Assembly (NCBI GenBank): GCA_031401535.1
Contig: JANNRP010000488.1
Coordinates: 1 to 28,798 of the forward strand
DNA: 28,798 nucleotides
DNA from: JAKFWF01 sp031401535
GTDB lineage: Bacteria; Pseudomonadota; Alphaproteobacteria; Rhizobiales; Hyphomicrobiaceae
Direction: 5' to 3'
Below, piece after piece: positions 15,333-23,839 of the stretch (its first letter is position 1; each line of letters opens with the position of its first letter). The position numbers and the translations under genes were made by a program. The notes under the pieces are model-generated. The model did no database searches, was not told where the DNA came from, and saw nothing but the letters and a program-made list of their open reading frames with translations.

Positions 15333-16268
15333 TTACCGCCGCGGAGGACACGACCGCTTACCCGTGCCTGAAAGCGCATAGTTCAACATTTTGTAGCTCA
15401 GTGCCGCCGTCATGTAATCGTAAGCGTGGAAGCCCTCGATCGGCGACAACTCGACCAGATCAGCGCCAACCACAGTGCCAACCTCGCAGGCCCGCCGCAA
15501 AATACTGAGCGCTTGCAGATACTGCAGACCGCCCGGTGTTGGCGTGCCGGTCGCTGGCATGATCGCGCCATCAAGCGCATCAATATCAAACGTGATGTAT
15601 ACTGGTTTGCCACGCAGAGGCTTGATGATGTCCTCGACATCCCAGCGTGCCTGATCCTTGCCCCAGTGCATATGGACGCGGTGACGGTTGGCTTCGAGAA
15701 CGGCTACTTCGCCCGATGAGATTGCTCGGATGCCAACTGACACCAATGACACATGCGCATGGTCGAGCACACGACGCATCGCGGCTGCATGAGAATAGTG
15801 CTCGCCAAGGTATCCGTCGCGCAGGTCGGCGTGGGCGTCGAACTGCAACACCACCAGATCAGGATGACGTTTTGCAAATGGCCGGATCGCGCCAGCCGTC
15901 AGCGAATGTTCGCCGCCGAGCACGAATGGAAACCGGCCAGCATCAAGCACCCGCGCGACAATCCCCTCGATCTGGTCAAGAGCTGCCGGAACCGTTGCCG
16001 CGATTGCCGGTTCGGCGATCGCCGCAACCCCGTAATCGAGATACGCCTCACGCCACAATTCCTCATCGAACAGCTCAAGTTGCTGGCTTGCCGCCAGAAT
16101 CGCCGATGGCCCGCGCGACGTGCCTCCGCCATAGCTCACCGAGGCTTCGAGACCAAACGGGATCACTACCGCCCGCGCTTCATCGGGACGAGCCGCGTCT
16201 GCACGAACGGGATCGAGATAGGAGCGCTCAGCTGGCAAATAGTCGAACGTCGGCAATTTTACGGCCAT
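15333..16268 (-). CDS. speB: Agmatinase-like ureohydrolase
   Basis: The 311-aa protein has the ureohydrolase binuclear Mn-site residues: GGEHS (His121), FDAHADLRD (Asp144, His146, Asp148) and FDIDALD (Asp228, Asp230), followed by the agmatinase-type ATGTPTPGG loop. It would convert agmatine to putrescine and urea in the cytosol. It lies 35 bp downstream of the ornithine-type decarboxylase gene, so both belong to a putrescine operon. Arginases usually show a different loop after the second Asp pair, which argues against arginase; guanidinobutyrase or another guanidino hydrolase cannot be ruled out. No arginine decarboxylase, which would supply agmatine, is in the window. Confidence 0.88.
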   Translation of the reverse strand: MAVKLPTFDYLPAERSYLDPVRADAARPDEARAVVIPFGLEASVSYGGGTSRGPSAILAASQQLELFDEELWREAYLDYGVAAIAEPAIAATVPAALDQIEGIVARVLDAGRFPFVLGGEHSLTAGAIRPFAKRHPDLVVLQFDAHADLRDGYLGEHYSHAAAMRRVLDHAHVSLVSVGIRAISSGEVAVLEANRHRVHMHWGKDQARWDVEDIIKPLRGKPVYITFDIDALDGAIMPATGTPTPGGLQYLQALSILRRACEVGTVVGADLVELSPIEGFHAYDYMTAALSYKMLNYALSGTGKRSCPPRR

Positions 16269-16303
16269 ATTGGATGCACCCTTGAGTCAATGTGGCCCGA
16301 CGC

Positions 16304-17503
16304 TCAGGCTTCGCTGAGCAGCTGGGCGACCCGCGTGTCGGCTTGCGGGCCATAGACCGTTGCCATCGGTTCATCCATCAAAATTGCCTCGACGTGCTGG
16401 CCGTAGCCATTGAACCGGCTGGCAATAGCACGACCATAAGCGCCGATATTACCGATCTCAATGTAGTCGCCTTCGTGGATCGACGACGGCAGCAGAAATG
16501 GACCCTTCATATGGTCGATTGAATCGCACGTTGGTCCCCAGAACTGGAACGGCTCAAGTGGGCCCGCCTCTTCTGCAGAACGACTTACCAGCTTGGCTGG
16601 AAACACGAATCCAAGATGGGCCGCATCGAACAATGCGCCGTAGGCTCCGTCGTTTATGTAGAGATCGCCGCCCTTGCGGGCATCGACGCGCACGATCAGG
16701 CTCTCGGCCTCGGCAACCAGTGCCCGGCCCGGCTCGCAGATCAGGCGGCAGGCCTCGGTCACTGGCATCTTCTCCATGCCGATGTTGATCGCATCGATGA
16801 AATCGATGAGCGGGGCGGGGCGGCTATCGGTGTAGGTAGACGGGAAGCCACCGCCAACGTCGATAGCGTCGATCACAACACCAGCCTTGACGATCAGCCG
16901 ACGCACCTCGTCGAGCGCCGTAATGTACGCATCCGGCGTCGTAGTCTGTGACCCGACGTGAAAGGCGATGCCAAGCTCATCGCAGTGCTGCCGGGTCTTG
17001 ACCAGAAGTCTGGCCGCCTTCGCGCCCGTAATGCCGAACTTGCGCTCCAATGGCACGCGGCTGTTCTTGGCGGCGACTGCAACGCGCACGAACAATTCAA
17101 GGTCAGTTGCCGGCACACTATTGCGTGACGTCGCCTCGACGATCTTTTGAAGCTCATCCTCGGTGTCGAGCGCAAAACACCGCACACCAAATTCGTGGTA
17201 CGCACGGGCTATCGCATTGCGCGACTTCACGGGGTGCATGAAGTGCAGCGTAACGCCCGGAATGGTAGCGGCATCCTCCAACTCTGGCAGCGACGCAACA
17301 TCGAACTGCGTGATGCCAGCGCCGAACAATGCCCCCAACAGGAACACCGAACTATTCGCCTTGTAGGCGTATGCGACTTCACCCGGGAAATTCTTTAGGA
17401 ACCAGCGCGCGGCGCGACCGGCCGCATGGGGGCGCACGCCGAATACGGGACGATCAGGCTGATGACGAGCCACGTAATCAGCGGCCGAGGCGTACTTTTC
17501 CAT
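16304..17503 (-). CDS. odc: Fold-III PLP-dependent ornithine (or lysine/ornithine) decarboxylase
   Basis: The 399-aa protein matches the alanine-racemase-fold decarboxylases: AYKAN with the PLP Schiff-base Lys48, HPVKS (90-94), FHVGSQ with His182, phosphate-binding GGGFPS (217-222), CEPGRALV (256-263) and GPTCDSID with catalytic Cys326/Asp327, which completes the active site across the dimer. The CD pair and the length are those of eukaryotic-type ornithine decarboxylase rather than diaminopimelate decarboxylase. It makes putrescine, or cadaverine if it also accepts lysine. ATG 17503 has a strong GGAGG 8 nt upstream. A structured leader precedes it and agmatinase follows in the same operon. 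Confidence 0.9.
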   Translation of the reverse strand: MEKYASAADYVARHQPDRPVFGVRPHAAGRAARWFLKNFPGEVAYAYKANSSVFLLGALFGAGITQFDVASLPELEDAATIPGVTLHFMHPVKSRNAIARAYHEFGVRCFALDTEDELQKIVEATSRNSVPATDLELFVRVAVAAKNSRVPLERKFGITGAKAARLLVKTRQHCDELGIAFHVGSQTTTPDAYITALDEVRRLIVKAGVVIDAIDVGGGFPSTYTDSRPAPLIDFIDAINIGMEKMPVTEACRLICEPGRALVAEAESLIVRVDARKGGDLYINDGAYGALFDAAHLGFVFPAKLVSRSAEEAGPLEPFQFWGPTCDSIDHMKGPFLLPSSIHEGDYIEIGNIGAYGRAIASRFNGYGQHVEAILMDEPMATVYGPQADTRVAQLLSEA

Positions 17504-17511
17504 CGCATGAA

Positions 17512-17550
17512 CCTCCGTCGGTCAAGGGGAAGCGGCCGGAATGCAGGCCG
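17512..17550 (-). promoter_or_regulatory. Structured leader sequestering the decarboxylase ribosome binding site (possible speF-type element)
   Basis: On the minus strand the sequence just before the gene can form two adjacent stems. CGGCC/GGCCG (17550-17546 with 17537-17533, loop 8) is followed directly by CTTCC (17532-17528), which can pair with the Shine–Dalgarno GGAGG (17516-17512), four Watson–Crick pairs plus one G-U, loop 11. Pairing the ribosome binding site would turn translation down. Alphaproteobacterial ornithine decarboxylase genes are known to carry the speF RNA motif upstream; I cannot check the consensus from memory, so this is a candidate only. Confidence 0.4.
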
Positions 17551-17807
17551 GATTCGCTCAAAGGCACGGGGCCGCGCAACGGATTTTCGCCGCATCGCTT
17601 GGCTAACAAGGCACATAAGGCTGGGGGGGTGTCATGTAAAGAGTTGACGATTGCGCCGCGACGCCATGTGCATGATTTTTGCGGGGCGATGGTCAATAAA
17701 CCGCACGCCTCGGCCCGGCATCCGTTTACCTATCCCCGCAGTGCCCTTGCTGGCGCGCACAAAATCGCTCAATGAGAGCAAGATCTGCTGCGATCCGGAG
17801 GCTCTCT
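17551..17807. other. Rest of the divergent region between the decarboxylase and the YeeE gene
   Basis: Presumably holds both promoters and the 5' part of the decarboxylase leader. TTGACG at 17644-17649 (plus) and TTGACC at 17696-17691 (minus) resemble -35 boxes, but neither has a good -10 at 16-18 bp. No gene, repeat or convincing RNA gene was seen. Confidence 0.35.
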
Positions 17808-18905
17808 TTGCGCGATTTACTGACGTCCCACGCTATCCTCAGCCTTGGCCTGGGTGGTTTGATCATCGGCATGTTCCTTGGCGCCATCGTGTACCGCACG
17901 AATTTCTGTGCCATGGGCTCGATCTCGGACATGGTGTCGTTCGGTGATCATCGGCGTTTCCGTGCCTGGGTGCTGGCCGGTGCGACGGCAATTTTCGGCA
18001 CACAGATGCTTTACCTGAACGGCGTCGTCGATCTTTCGAAGTCGATCTACCTGGGTCCAAGCCTCAATTGGTTCGGCAACATCATCGGCGGCGCATTGTT
18101 CGGCTTCGGCATGGTATTTGGCGGCGGCTGCGCGACGCGCAATCTCGCCCGTGTCGGCGGTGGCGATCTGCGCTCGCTGCTGACGTTGATCGTACTCGGC
18201 ATCGCCGCCTATACAGCTATGACTGGGATACTCGGGCCGGTCCGCGTGGCCATCGAAACGGCGACCGCAATACCACTGGCAAAAATGGGAGCCGCCACAC
18301 AGGGGTTGCCCGACCTTGCCTATGTCGCACTGAGAATGAGCAGCAATACCGCTATCGGTGTTGCGGTCATGGCTGGCGTGCTGACAATCATGCTGGCGTA
18401 TTGCTTCAAGGATTCGCACTTCCGGTCGTCGCCCGTGCACGTACTGTCGGGGATCGGCGTCGGACTGTGCATTGTCGCGGGTTGGGCGCTGACGGGCCTC
18501 ACCTTCGACGAGCTTGCCGACAAGCCGATGGTGCCGGTGTCGCTGACGTTCGTGCGCCCCACAGGCGACACGCTGGAATGGTTGCAGCGCGCTACCGCGC
18601 TTGGCCCCCCGGGCTTCGCCGTAACAAGTGTATTTGGAACCATCCTGGGGGCATTCCTGATGGCTATAGCCACCGGCCATTTCCGCATTACAACCTTTTC
18701 CGACGGTGGCGACACACTGCGCCATCTGGGTGGCGCGGTGTTGATGGGCATCGGCGGCATGATGGCGCTAGGTTGCACGATTGGGCAAGGCATTACCGGA
18801 TTATCGACCCTCAGCCTTGGCGCGTTCCTGACGTTTGCGGGGCTGGTCGGCGGCGGCATTGTCGGCGTCAAGGTACTCGAGGCTCTACTAATGCGGGACG
18901 CCTGA
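17808..18905 (+). CDS. YeeE/YedE family transporter (thiosulfate/sulfur-compound type)
   Basis: The open frame could begin at ATG 17772, but that has no ribosome binding site, whereas TTG 17808 is preceded by GGAGG with a six-base spacer; I take TTG as start, giving 365 aa. The protein is highly hydrophobic, about nine to ten membrane segments, with the conserved cysteine motifs of the YeeE/TsuA family: YRTNFCAMGS (Cys34), GGGCATRN (Cys108) and MALGCTIGQG (Cys323). In TsuA these cysteines relay thiosulfate across the inner membrane by S–H...S contacts. Here there is no adjacent TusA-like (YeeD) gene, so substrate and partner are open. It converges on the pseudo-caspase gene with a six-base gap. 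Confidence 0.88.
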   Translation: MRDLLTSHAILSLGLGGLIIGMFLGAIVYRTNFCAMGSISDMVSFGDHRRFRAWVLAGATAIFGTQMLYLNGVVDLSKSIYLGPSLNWFGNIIGGALFGFGMVFGGGCATRNLARVGGGDLRSLLTLIVLGIAAYTAMTGILGPVRVAIETATAIPLAKMGAATQGLPDLAYVALRMSSNTAIGVAVMAGVLTIMLAYCFKDSHFRSSPVHVLSGIGVGLCIVAGWALTGLTFDELADKPMVPVSLTFVRPTGDTLEWLQRATALGPPGFAVTSVFGTILGAFLMAIATGHFRITTFSDGGDTLRHLGGAVLMGIGGMMALGCTIGQGITGLSTLSLGAFLTFAGLVGGGIVGVKVLEALLMRDA

Positions 18906-18911
18906 CGGCAC

Positions 18912-20633
18912 CTATTCCGGCTGGCCTGCTGCTTTGGATTTCAAAGCGGCACCTACGGTGCCCAGCATCAGCGGACGACCTTGGCTGATCGTCGGGTGTT
19001 GGAGAACGCCAAACACCTTTCGTGCGGTCATGCCCGTCCGGTAGGATGCATAAACAAACGCTTCGGATGTATCGACGACACCGTCCACGTTACCGAGCGG
19101 CGCCTCGTCGGCATAGCCGGAAAGACCCGCAATTAGATGCCTGGTGAAAAGACCCATGCCAAAGTCGGGATCTTCAAGCGTGCGTTGATCTCGTTCGGCA
19201 GCGGTGAACACCGTCAGACCGCGTATCGCCAGTTTTGGTAGCACCGATGATCGCGTCCCTGGCGCGTTTGGTGCCATGACCGGGCCGGCCGGATCGGATG
19301 CGAAGTCTGCCTCAAAAACGATGGTCACCGGGCCAGCCCCCATGCGCGTCACGTTCTGATAGATCGTGTCGAGACGTACCCCCGTCGTTGCCACTTGATT
19401 GGGCGATGCGTCAACCGGCAGCAGATAGGCCTCACCGTTCTCGCCACTGATGGCCCCAAAGCCTGTGTAATAGACATACACAGGCGCCAAAAAACTATCC
19501 TTAAGGCGTTCCGCCAGTAAGCCGCGCACACTGCTCACGGTACCGAAGATGCCTTCCATATCGGCGAATGTTGCATCCTTGAGTTCGATCACGCGGGCGC
19601 TTCGAAAGCCAAGTCGCTCCACCAGCAGCGCACGCATTGTCGCCGCATCGCGCTCCGCTGACGGTCGCACCGGCAATCGGTTTGAATAATTCGCATTGCC
19701 GATGATTACGGCAATCGCATTATGTGGCTCGGCCGGTCGCACGTCCCGGCGGAACAGGCTGCGCACACCCCTCAACGCGTCGCTTGTCAGGCGTGCGGTC
19801 GGTTCGGCGCGTACACGCGACTGCCGTCGCGGCTCCGGGCATAACATCAATTTACCCGCCTGTTCGATCTGCATGATCTCATCGAGGCCAAGTAGACTTT
19901 TATAGCGAACACAGTCCTTGCACCACGTAACGCCAAGGCGCCGCAGGCTCGTCTGGCCATCGTCCCTGCCAAAATCGGCAACAGGGGCGAGACACGGCAA
20001 TTCGCAAATGCCGATGTCACGGCGCTGACCATGCGAGCGCGCCAAAATTTCCCGTAAATCGATTGGCAGGCAGAACATCGTGGCCGCCAGAGCCGCACCA
20101 TCAGCAGGCGGTGGACCAGGTGGTTCAACTGCGGCCGCCGACGGACGGCGCATGAACGCCGCCATCGGCTGCGCCGCTGGCGCGATCGAGGCCAAGCCAA
20201 AACGATCGATGCTACCTCCACCTGCAACCCACGCATCGCGGCATTGGCGCCACAAGACTGCGTGCAAGGCCCAATCCTGCATCACGTTATCGCTTCTGAG
20301 CTGCCAATCATCGCGCAGTCGCCGCAGCGCGCGCACGGTCGCGGTATTTTCGCGGCCCGTGATCCGCGCTTCGTAACGGTCGATCCTGGATAAGCAGAAC
20401 TGGATGCGTCCAACACGCATCAAGGGGCGCCGATAAACTTTGCCGAGCTCACGCTTTCGCTGTGCCGATGCCAAGGCCTGCGGTGCCGCGCCAGTGACCG
20501 CATTCGAGCTTTTGCGGGCCTGGGTCAGACCAGGGGTAATGCTGGTCACGATGGCGCAGAAGCCCAGAAAGACGGCGACGACTGCCACCCGACGCTGTCG
20601 AACGGACGCCGGTCGCTCGACGAAATTACGCAC
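18912..20633 (-). CDS. Caspase-fold (C14-like) protein lacking both catalytic residues
   Basis: A 573-aa protein with an N-terminal signal peptide or anchor (residues 14-38). A middle Cys-rich part (FCLP 188, IC...C 210/214, WCKDC 238-241, LC 265) is followed by a caspase domain from about 304: NAIAVIIGNANYSN, RDAATMRALLVERLGF, a YYTGFG strand and a VFEADFAS strand, then a tail resembling caspase p10. In active caspases the strands read YYxGHG and DACFSG; here the His is Phe392 (TTT) and the Cys is Asp443 (GAC), so protease activity is not expected. It was probably repurposed as a binding or scaffold domain in the envelope. It lies 82 bp downstream of a two-CxxCH/DUF4384 gene on the same strand. 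Start GTG 20633 has AGGGA about 8 nt upstream. Confidence 0.8.
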   Translation of the reverse strand: MRNFVERPASVRQRRVAVVAVFLGFCAIVTSITPGLTQARKSSNAVTGAAPQALASAQRKRELGKVYRRPLMRVGRIQFCLSRIDRYEARITGRENTATVRALRRLRDDWQLRSDNVMQDWALHAVLWRQCRDAWVAGGGSIDRFGLASIAPAAQPMAAFMRRPSAAAVEPPGPPPADGAALAATMFCLPIDLREILARSHGQRRDIGICELPCLAPVADFGRDDGQTSLRRLGVTWCKDCVRYKSLLGLDEIMQIEQAGKLMLCPEPRRQSRVRAEPTARLTSDALRGVRSLFRRDVRPAEPHNAIAVIIGNANYSNRLPVRPSAERDAATMRALLVERLGFRSARVIELKDATFADMEGIFGTVSSVRGLLAERLKDSFLAPVYVYYTGFGAISGENGEAYLLPVDASPNQVATTGVRLDTIYQNVTRMGAGPVTIVFEADFASDPAGPVMAPNAPGTRSSVLPKLAIRGLTVFTAAERDQRTLEDPDFGMGLFTRHLIAGLSGYADEAPLGNVDGVVDTSEAFVYASYRTGMTARKVFGVLQHPTISQGRPLMLGTVGAALKSKAAGQPE

Positions 20634-20715
20634 TTTGACTTTCCCTGATCGTGAACATCCGTTCCCTATGCCATAAATTGGCCTGCCGGTAACGGATCAG
20701 CAAACACCGTGCCAC

Positions 20716-23106
20716 TCACCTGACGTCGTAGGCAATCGCCGCACGCGCCTGAACGTCGCCATTAGCCTTGCCAGCATCCGGCTTCATTCCGTCCAACTTT
20801 GGTTCGGGCGTTGCAGCGGGTGGCGCTTGCTTGGCTCGTCCGCGCTTTTGTTGGGGCGCGCGCGGTGCATCAGCGGCGCTCAACAGTGGGCGCGTGCCCT
20901 CCGTTGAGACCTGCCCGAGAAACGCCCGCCAGTCACCCAGCATTGTAAAACGCTGACGCTCGAAGTCATGCGCGATGCCATCGACCGATTTAGCAACCGT
21001 CGAACACATCCCCGCCACCGTCTCGCGACCGCGCACCTTTAGCCGGAACTGATACGGCGCCGCCTCACCCGGCAGGCGGAATTCCTTGCCTGCTTGCAGC
21101 AGGTTGTTTTGCTCGAACTCGTTGGGAAACAGTACAGTGGCTCGGTTGGCCTCGTCGATACTGACCAGCGTCAGGTAGCAATTTTGACTTGCCCGCGCGA
21201 AAATCGTCGCTAGATCGCCCACGGCATAAGCCTCGGCCGACATCCATATCAGCAGTTCCAGCTCGCTGCGCTGTTCCGGCGCATCGAGCACAACGGTGGT
21301 TCTGCCACCCGTCCCAGCGTCCATCCCGAGCCGGACCAATATTCGATCAGCTTCCGTTCGTGAGGCAACGGCAAGCTTAAGTCGTCTGATTGAGAGTTGC
21401 AGCTCCACTGGAAGTCCAGCGAGCTTGGCCTGGACATCAGCGAGTGGTGTACCCAGTTCGGCCGCGAGCCGATCAAACCCGACTGGGCGCGTATACTCGC
21501 TGGCTAGGGCCGCGACCGGCTCCAGCCCATTTACCAATGCGTCCGGATCGATACCGACACGTCGTTGGGAGGTCGCGTAGCGCTCCTGATCTTCGGAAAT
21601 CAGGTTCGTCATCTCGGACTGCTCTGCATAAAGCCCCAGGATAGCGTCGCGCAACTCCTTCGGTGCGGCCGTGTCCGCCTCGACCTGGGCCCGAACGGAA
21701 TCGATAACCCCAACAGGTCCGACACGGTGACACGCCATGCATGGCCCGCCATTGCCAACCGGCCCGCCCCATAAAGTCTCATCACGCTCGATGGTGTCCG
21801 GACTCTGGTCAATACGGTCGCCGCGCATATCATTGAGAGAATAAGCAAAAAAGCCGTTTGGCAGCGTATATAGTGATTTTGTACCGTCGTGTTTGAACGG
21901 CACCTTCACCATGCCGCCCGCACTTGGACCCAGAGGGTTAGCGGCCAAATTCTGTCGCGCGTCAGACGTGGCAAAGTCATAGGTCATCCAAAGGCTGCCG
22001 GTGCGTGTCGGATGGCGCTCGACCAGTCGATTGCCCCGCGTTACAGCTGATGATTGCTGACCGGCACGGCGCGCCGCGCCCGACTTGATGTTGGCCTCGA
22101 CGTCAATATTCAAAATGCGCTGCAAATTGACGTGACGGCCCGGAAGGCCCAGCAGCGCCGGATATAGCGGTGCTGTCATTGCCGCATGCGCCAGCCAATC
22201 TGCCCGAACAACTGGCATGGTCGTGCCCGTCCGCCGCCGCTCGGTATCAGACAGGCTTGCACTGGCAAGACCCGCATACGGCGACGCGGCCACCAACTTT
22301 TCCCAGTGGGCTGAAACCCAGCCGATCTCAGCCAGATCAAGTTTTAGTATCGTGTCTGCACCATCAATTGTCTCAGGGCGCACCGGCTCGGGTGCCCACG
22401 ACAACGAATTGATGATCTTGGTCACCGCCTGCCTGTAGTGCGCCATCACCAATTGTGGCGTGCAGGCATTGTGCAGATGCGTCAGGCTGACATAGCGAAT
22501 ATCCTTTGCCTTGTCCGCTGGCATCGTCGCCAGATCGGCGGCTATCGCCTTATTGACCACCGTCTGGGTAATCGGCTGCTGTTGCGCGCAGCGCCCGACA
22601 TCCGGGGGCAAATCCTGAATCCAATCGCGCACCGCTTGAACAGCATCGGCCTGGGGCTCGCGATCGAGATCCAGCGTTGCGTGACGCCGCAGCATAATTG
22701 TGTAGAGCGCCGATCCATCTGGCAACCGCGGCTGCACCAAGGACGGCTGGCGTGCGATGTCGTCGAGCGCCAGAATATTGGCAATCGGATGGGCTGGCGA
22801 CGGCCCCTTCAGCCGACCCGTCTGATGGCAGCGTGCACAATACGTGTCGAACACGGCATAGGCTTTGGCGGCACGCGGATCAGCGGGCGGTTTAGGGACC
22901 CGATCAACGATCAGCGATTTTGCCACCGACTCGGTTGGGTCAAAGGGACCGCGCTCGCTTGCAGACTCGACCGCTGACGACAGGTCTCTTAGTGCCGACT
23001 CATTCTGCGCACGTGCAAACGACAGGGCTGTGAAGACCGCCGCAACAAGCGAAACGGCAACAAACGTGACGTTTCTCGCGTTCGACAAGCCAGTCAGGCG
23101 CGACAT
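20716..23106 (-). CDS. Exported two-heme-motif (CxxCH) protein with C-terminal DUF4384 domain
   Basis: The 796-aa product begins with a signal peptide or anchor (residues 12-33, ARA then QNES). It has two c-type heme motifs, CARCH at 90-94 and CMACH at 456-460, about 360 residues apart. Around the second, NLAANPLGP, LPNGFFAYSLND and GGPCMACH recall large planctomycete-style heme proteins. At about 612-690 there is a DUF4384-like domain: AEAYAVGD...FARASQNCYLTLVSIDEANRATVLFPNEFEQNNLLQAGKEFRLPG, a module usually attached to caspase-like or kinase proteins. The end is a low-complexity Pro/Ala/Lys tail. It should sit in the periplasm with covalent hemes. The next gene on the same strand encodes a pseudo-caspase, suggesting that a caspase–DUF4384 pairing has been split over two proteins. 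Function unknown; electron transfer, redox sensing or a structural role are all possible. Confidence 0.8.
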   Translation of the reverse strand: MSRLTGLSNARNVTFVAVSLVAAVFTALSFARAQNESALRDLSSAVESASERGPFDPTESVAKSLIVDRVPKPPADPRAAKAYAVFDTYCARCHQTGRLKGPSPAHPIANILALDDIARQPSLVQPRLPDGSALYTIMLRRHATLDLDREPQADAVQAVRDWIQDLPPDVGRCAQQQPITQTVVNKAIAADLATMPADKAKDIRYVSLTHLHNACTPQLVMAHYRQAVTKIINSLSWAPEPVRPETIDGADTILKLDLAEIGWVSAHWEKLVAASPYAGLASASLSDTERRRTGTTMPVVRADWLAHAAMTAPLYPALLGLPGRHVNLQRILNIDVEANIKSGAARRAGQQSSAVTRGNRLVERHPTRTGSLWMTYDFATSDARQNLAANPLGPSAGGMVKVPFKHDGTKSLYTLPNGFFAYSLNDMRGDRIDQSPDTIERDETLWGGPVGNGGPCMACHRVGPVGVIDSVRAQVEADTAAPKELRDAILGLYAEQSEMTNLISEDQERYATSQRRVGIDPDALVNGLEPVAALASEYTRPVGFDRLAAELGTPLADVQAKLAGLPVELQLSIRRLKLAVASRTEADRILVRLGMDAGTGGRTTVVLDAPEQRSELELLIWMSAEAYAVGDLATIFARASQNCYLTLVSIDEANRATVLFPNEFEQNNLLQAGKEFRLPGEAAPYQFRLKVRGRETVAGMCSTVAKSVDGIAHDFERQRFTMLGDWRAFLGQVSTEGTRPLLSAADAPRAPQQKRGRAKQAPPAATPEPKLDGMKPDAGKANGDVQARAAIAYDVR

Positions 23107-23440
23107 AATTCAACCCCAGATTATTTCTCGGCTCGCCCGCTGCCGACGCCGCCAGCACAGCCCCTCATCGCACTCCGTCTGATATCCACCCCTTGTACCC
23201 CGAGCGGCATGAGCCGACTATGGTGCGTCTGCAACAGAGGGCACTGTACTGTGATCGTGTATTGCGCCGATCATTTAGGAATTTCAGAGATAAAAACACA
23301 CGTTTCCCAAACAATAACAAAGCGTTAAATTGACTGTCACACCATTAAGCCTACTTAAACGTAAGCATAGCCTAACAACTCATTATCGGTTACAAAACTA
23401 CTAACTGATTGGGCATGATCGCGACAACGAGACAACTACA
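23107..23440. other. AT-rich intergenic region upstream of the heme-motif gene
   Basis: About 330 bp, clearly richer in A/T between about 23260 and 23410 than the rest of the window. It should contain the promoter of the minus-strand heme-motif gene and of the plus-strand 59-codon ORF. TTGACT at 23330-23335 with ACTTAA 17 bp on is a possible plus-strand promoter, with a weak -10. No RNA gene or repeat family was identified. Confidence 0.4.
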
Positions 23441-23620
23441 ATGGATTTGCAGTCAGCACATCAAACGAGCGGCAACAACTGGTCTTTGGCCAAGTTCTCT
23501 GCATTCCTTTTCTTCGCTATTGCTTGTGGGCTGCTGGTCGGCTCGCTGATGCTCACACCCGGCGCTCGGGCGACCAATCTTGAAAACGATCTTGTCGTTG
23601 CTCGCCCCTCGATCAAGTAA
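23441..23620 (+). CDS. Putative 59-aa single-span membrane protein
   Basis: An ORF of 59 codons from ATG 23441 to TAA 23620. The product has a polar N-terminus (MDLQSAHQTSGNNWSLAK), one strong hydrophobic helix (about residues 19-38, FSAFLFFAIACGLLVGSLML), then an ARA|TNLE site like a signal-peptidase cleavage site and a short tail. It could therefore be a membrane anchor or a secreted 16-residue peptide. GAGA 8-12 nt before the ATG is only a weak ribosome binding site. A strong hairpin terminator lies about 125 bp downstream in the same direction, and an AT-rich region precedes it, which support a small transcription unit. I do not recognise a family. Confidence 0.45.
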   Translation: MDLQSAHQTSGNNWSLAKFSAFLFFAIACGLLVGSLMLTPGARATNLENDLVVARPSIK

Positions 23621-23745
23621 ACTGCGATAAGTTTCAATACTGGTCTTCTCAAAGAAAGACCGACGGCGTGGCCGGCGCCCGATCCGGCCTCCCTTTCGGG
23701 TGCACGACACCCAAACGATGTTGCACCTTTTTGACGCGGCTCCCA

Positions 23746-23787
23746 CGCCCCTGCTTCCCTGACTAGGAAGCGGGGGCGCTCCCTTTT
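23746..23787 (+). terminator. Strong stem-loop terminator between the 59-aa ORF and efp
   Basis: CGCCCCTGCTTCC (23746-23758) and GGAAGCGGGGGCG (23766-23778) form a 13-bp stem (one T-G wobble) with a seven-base loop, followed on the plus strand by CTCCCTTTT. This is the best intrinsic-type terminator in the window. Facing the other way it could also stop the efp transcript. A smaller hairpin, GGTCTT/AAGACC at 23642-23661, precedes it. Confidence 0.6.
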
Positions 23788-23839
23788 CAGGTATGTGGTT
23801 CCATGGCGCTTGCTCAAAAGCCTGCTGTCAACACAACCT

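Noticed and set aside
17817..18725. 302-codon minus-strand frame opposite the YeeE gene
   Set aside because: His/Gln/Arg-rich, low in hydrophobic residues and without motif; the plus strand encodes a clear membrane protein with family cysteine motifs.
23453..23817. Two minus-strand frames across the region after the heme-motif gene
   Set aside because: They run through the strong 23746-23778 hairpin, are rich in Arg/Ser, and conflict with the better plus-strand ORF.
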